Source of the DNA: CAWIHK01 sp963835935
Lineage (GTDB): Bacteria; Bacteroidota; Ignavibacteria; UBA10030; CAVZMI01
Length of the DNA stretch: 64,000 bases
Assembly (NCBI GenBank): GCA_963835935.1
Contig: CAWIHK010000001.1
Location: forward strand, 1,550,001-1,614,000
Direction: 5' to 3'
Shown here piece by piece: positions 61,319 through 64,000 of this stretch. Every line of letters starts with the position of its first letter. Position 1 is the stretch's first letter. A program made the translations under genes and the position numbers. Under the pieces are notes generated by a model that searched no databases, was not told where the DNA came from, and worked only from the letters and a program-made list of their open reading frames with translations.

Positions 61319-63691
61319 ATGATGAACGATTTTGCATCTATCGCGTCAAAACTTGAATTCCAAAAAGTAAAACAGCGATTGGTTCATTATGCAACATCTG
61401 ATCTTGGTCGTCAATTGGCGGAATCAATAACTCCTGAGACATCGGTAGATAAAATCAATCTCCATCTTCAAAAAGTCTCGGAAGTAAAGCAAATTCTCGA
61501 AAGTGATGATACGTTTCCCATAGACGGTATTCGGGACATCCGTTCCTCGATTCATCGAGCATCGATGGAAGGAATCGCGATTTCCGCTCCAGATCTCCGC
61601 TCAATTCTCATCGTACAAAAAACAACTCGATCAATTCGGTCATACATACAAAAACGTGGTATAAAATATCCGTTAATGTCCGAAGTAACTTCCGGATTGT
61701 ATGTCGATAAAGTGCTTGAGTTTAATATTGAACAAGCCATTGATGAAGAAGGCCGAGTTAAGGATAATGCAAGCAAAACACTTCACGACATTCGCCGTTC
61801 CATGATCGCAATATCTTCGGAGCTTCGGCGGAAGCTCGAGAAAATTATTAAACATGCGGCGGCTGATGGTCTGGTGCAGGAAGAAATCATCACGACGCGT
61901 GAAGGAAGAATGGTGATCCCGGTTAAGGTGGAATATAAAGCGCAAGTTCCAGGCTTCATCCACAGCGCTTCAGCGAGCGGCGCCACCGTATTTATTGAAC
62001 CGGCGGAATCTCTTGAATTGAATAACTCCATCCGCAATCTTCAATTCGAGGAACAACGAGAGATAGAACGTATTCTGCGGGAGCTTACCAGGCAAGTACA
62101 TGAACTGCGCGATGAACTTTTGAACAATTGTTCGATCCTGGCGGAAATAGATTTCATATATGCGAAAGCACAGTATTCGATCGAAACGATCGCGCATCAA
62201 CCTATTGTGAAAGCAGATGGCCCGATTAAAATTTATGAGGGACGGCATCCGGTTCTACTCCAGAAGCACAAACGTAGTGAAGTGATTCCATTGACGTTGA
62301 CGTTAGGTGAAAACTATGTCACTCTTATAATCACTGGTCCGAATGCTGGTGGAAAAAGTGTTACGATGAAAACAGTCGGAATTCTTGCGCTTATGATCCA
62401 ATGCGGTTTGCATGTCCCAGCGGCTCCCCACTCGGAATTTCCTATTTTAACAAAAATACTCGTCGACATCGGTGACGAACAATCCATCGAAAACGATCTC
62501 AGCACTTTTTCTTCACATCTGCAGAATCTGAAAAACATAGTGGAATTAGCCGATGAACAATCTTTGGTTTTGATTGATGAAATCGGAGCAGGAACGGATC
62601 CGGCAGAAGGAGGGGCTTTAGCTGCTTCAATACTCGAAAGGTTGACGGCACGGCACGCGTTGACGATTGCAACTACACACCACGGCTCTTTGAAAGCTTT
62701 TGCACACGAGTCCGAAAATATTACCAATGGTGCGATGGAATTCGATCAAATTACTCTCCAGCCGACATATCATTTCAAAGCAGGTTTACCCGGTAGCAGT
62801 TATGCCTTGGAAATTGCCCGACGCATGGGACTGCCTGAGCAAATCATCGCTAGATCCAGAGAATTTATAGGAACACAAAAAGATAAATTAGAACATCTTT
62901 TGTCTGACCTGGAAATGCGTTCACAGCAACTTCAGAATGAATTAAACGATCTTCGCAAGGAACGAGACGATCTTCAAGAGGCAAAGAACGATTACGAATC
63001 ACGTACTCAAACATTGAAAAAAGAAATGAAAGAGCTCCGACGGACTGCGGCAGAAGAAGCTGAAAATATAGTTCATGACGCGAACGCTCGCATTGAAAAA
63101 GTTATTAAAGAACTACGTGAAAGTAATGCGACAAAAGATGCAATAGCAAATGCAAAGCAGGAATTATCTCTTGCGCAATATGAGGCTGTTAAAATTCGCA
63201 AATCAACGATTGATTCGGTTGAAGTTGAGAAGAAACAGAAGATCGAGAAAGGTGATAGAGTCGTTCTCAGATCAACTGGAACGGAAGGTGAAGTTCTAGA
63301 AATTATTGTGGACGGAAAGGAAGCAATCGTTGCAGTTGGGACGATGAAGATGCGTCTGTCCCTGTATGATTTGAAAAAAATTGAGAATAAATCCCATAAA
63401 CAACACCTCGTCAATACTGCGATTGTTGAAATTCCGCGAGAATTGAAAAGGGAAGTTGATTTACGTGGGATGATTGGATCGGAAGCAATCGAGGTTGTAG
63501 ATAAAGTTCTCGATGAAGCTGTTGTATCAGGTTTGCATCGTGTCGACATCATACACGGAAAAGGAACTGGTGCATTACGAAAAAAGATCCAGGAATTCCT
63601 GAAAACACATCCTCATGTAAAGTCTCAACGATTAGGGGAATGGAACGAAGGAAGTACTGGAGTTACCGTGGTTGAATTAAAGGATGAATAA
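61319..63691 (+). CDS. mutS2: MutS2 (ribosome-collision/anti-recombination ATPase)
   Basis: 790 residues from ATG 61319 (or 61322); the open frame runs back into the repeat element and is not used. Core domain, Walker A ITGPNAGGKSVTMKTVGILA, Walker B LVLIDEIGAGTDPAEGG, a long coiled coil (residues 520-620), a KOW-like part (EKGDRVVLRSTGTEGEVLEI) and a C-terminal Smr nuclease domain with VDLRG and HGKGTGALR. Known MutS2 proteins act on stalled ribosomes or branched DNA. Confidence 0.97.
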   Translation: MMNDFASIASKLEFQKVKQRLVHYATSDLGRQLAESITPETSVDKINLHLQKVSEVKQILESDDTFPIDGIRDIRSSIHRASMEGIAISAPDLRSILIVQKTTRSIRSYIQKRGIKYPLMSEVTSGLYVDKVLEFNIEQAIDEEGRVKDNASKTLHDIRRSMIAISSELRRKLEKIIKHAAADGLVQEEIITTREGRMVIPVKVEYKAQVPGFIHSASASGATVFIEPAESLELNNSIRNLQFEEQREIERILRELTRQVHELRDELLNNCSILAEIDFIYAKAQYSIETIAHQPIVKADGPIKIYEGRHPVLLQKHKRSEVIPLTLTLGENYVTLIITGPNAGGKSVTMKTVGILALMIQCGLHVPAAPHSEFPILTKILVDIGDEQSIENDLSTFSSHLQNLKNIVELADEQSLVLIDEIGAGTDPAEGGALAASILERLTARHALTIATTHHGSLKAFAHESENITNGAMEFDQITLQPTYHFKAGLPGSSYALEIARRMGLPEQIIARSREFIGTQKDKLEHLLSDLEMRSQQLQNELNDLRKERDDLQEAKNDYESRTQTLKKEMKELRRTAAEEAENIVHDANARIEKVIKELRESNATKDAIANAKQELSLAQYEAVKIRKSTIDSVEVEKKQKIEKGDRVVLRSTGTEGEVLEIIVDGKEAIVAVGTMKMRLSLYDLKKIENKSHKQHLVNTAIVEIPRELKREVDLRGMIGSEAIEVVDKVLDEAVVSGLHRVDIIHGKGTGALRKKIQEFLKTHPHVKSQRLGEWNEGSTGVTVVELKDE

Positions 63692-63736
63692 CTAACCCAT
63701 AGATAATCCTATATTCACTTACAAGAGGAGGAAATC

Positions 63737-64000
63737 GTGAAAAAACGAAACACAGGAATTGTACTCGCACTGACTTTATTCTTATGGTCAGCATGTAATG
63801 TGTATGCAGGGGGATTTCAGCTTAATGAGCATGGAGCCCGCGCGATAGGGCGTGCCAGCGCTTTTGTCGCAAGTGCGGATGATCCATCAGCCATATTTTA
63901 TAACGTTGCCGGGATGACGTTCCTCAAAGGAACAAATATCATGGGCGGTGTCTCATTCGTTATGCCAGAAACATCATTTAGAGGTCCAACCGAAGATAAT
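63737..64000 (+). CDS. OmpP1/FadL-type outer-membrane transporter, cut by window end
   Basis: The first 88 residues. GTG start behind AGAGGAGGA. A signal peptide (IVLALTLFLWSACNVYA) is followed at once by GGFQLNEHGARAIGRASAFV and ASADDPSAIFYNVAGM, the hallmark N-terminal plug of FadL porins for hydrophobic substrates. The cysteine in the signal region is not in a lipobox context. The rest lies beyond the window. Confidence 0.9.
   Translation, partial: MKKRNTGIVLALTLFLWSACNVYAGGFQLNEHGARAIGRASAFVASADDPSAIFYNVAGMTFLKGTNIMGGVSFVMPETSFRGPTEDN

Overview
The window is about 41% G+C bacterial chromosome, densely coding. The gene set points to the FCB/Bacteroidota-Chlorobi side: SUF cluster, one diadenylate cyclase, class 1B PyrK/PyrD, a DUF3098-like membrane protein, an FN3-like secreted protein, an OmpP1/FadL porin and TPR lipoproteins. 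Clear Shine-Dalgarno sites and several TTGACA-17-TATATT type promoters fit an Ignavibacteria/Chlorobi-like lineage better than classical Bacteroidia, which mostly lack both. This placement is inference.

Layout. 0-7.7 kb: SUF Fe-S genes (sufD end, Rieske, sufS, sufU, DUF59), superoxide dismutase, a Lon-N-domain protein, then folP-cdaA-pcm-miaA. 7.65-8.55 kb: a small insertion bounded by a perfect 17-bp inverted repeat with a HEPN-like gene. 8.6-9.0 kb: two tRNA-Pro 5' fragments, each with a 101-nt palindromic insertion, in front of the intact tRNA-Pro. 9-31.6 kb: response regulator, transglutaminase lipoprotein, der, purine and thymidine salvage, tRNA-Arg, TPR/thioredoxin protein, apaG, protease-like lipoprotein, proS-dnaE-trxA-aspS-prfB (programmed frameshift), a Lol-type ABC operon with one frameshifted permease, a promoter-hairpin-terminator RNA, tRNA-Lys/Leu, maf. 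31.7-36.2 kb, minus strand: a family B DNA polymerase homologue with nearly all catalytic motifs lost, then slipin and NfeD.

36.2-45 kb is the most unusual part. A fluoride-riboswitch operon (fluC, DUF190, a zinc-finger-like ORF, enolase, a small membrane protein) lies between perfect 139-bp inverted repeats. Next to it is a large serine recombinase between perfect 68-bp inverted repeats, one of which abuts tRNA-Ser(GGA). Further on, three tRNA-Ser(CGA)-type copies alternate with two GIY-YIG nuclease genes. One copy is intact, one carries two 22-bp palindromic insertions, and one is a 5' fragment with a 52-nt insertion. All three insertions follow the same pentamer GATTC.

45-64 kb is mostly housekeeping: two peroxiredoxins behind a Fur/PerR-like palindrome, DUF3501, a pterin trio (PTPS, FolE, SDR), a Spy-like protein, a large TPR lipoprotein, pyrK-pyrD-folC, rho, an outer-membrane protein, a Yip1-like protein, a zincin, a frameshifted SDR, yqeY, cvpA, a 260-bp nested inverted-repeat element, mutS2 and the start of a FadL porin.

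The recurring theme is short GC-rich palindromic elements with TCCCG/CGGGA-like ends sitting in tRNA copies. In two unrelated tRNA families the decayed copy is a 5' part with an insertion in the D arm. I know of no described system with this combination, but I could not search for one.
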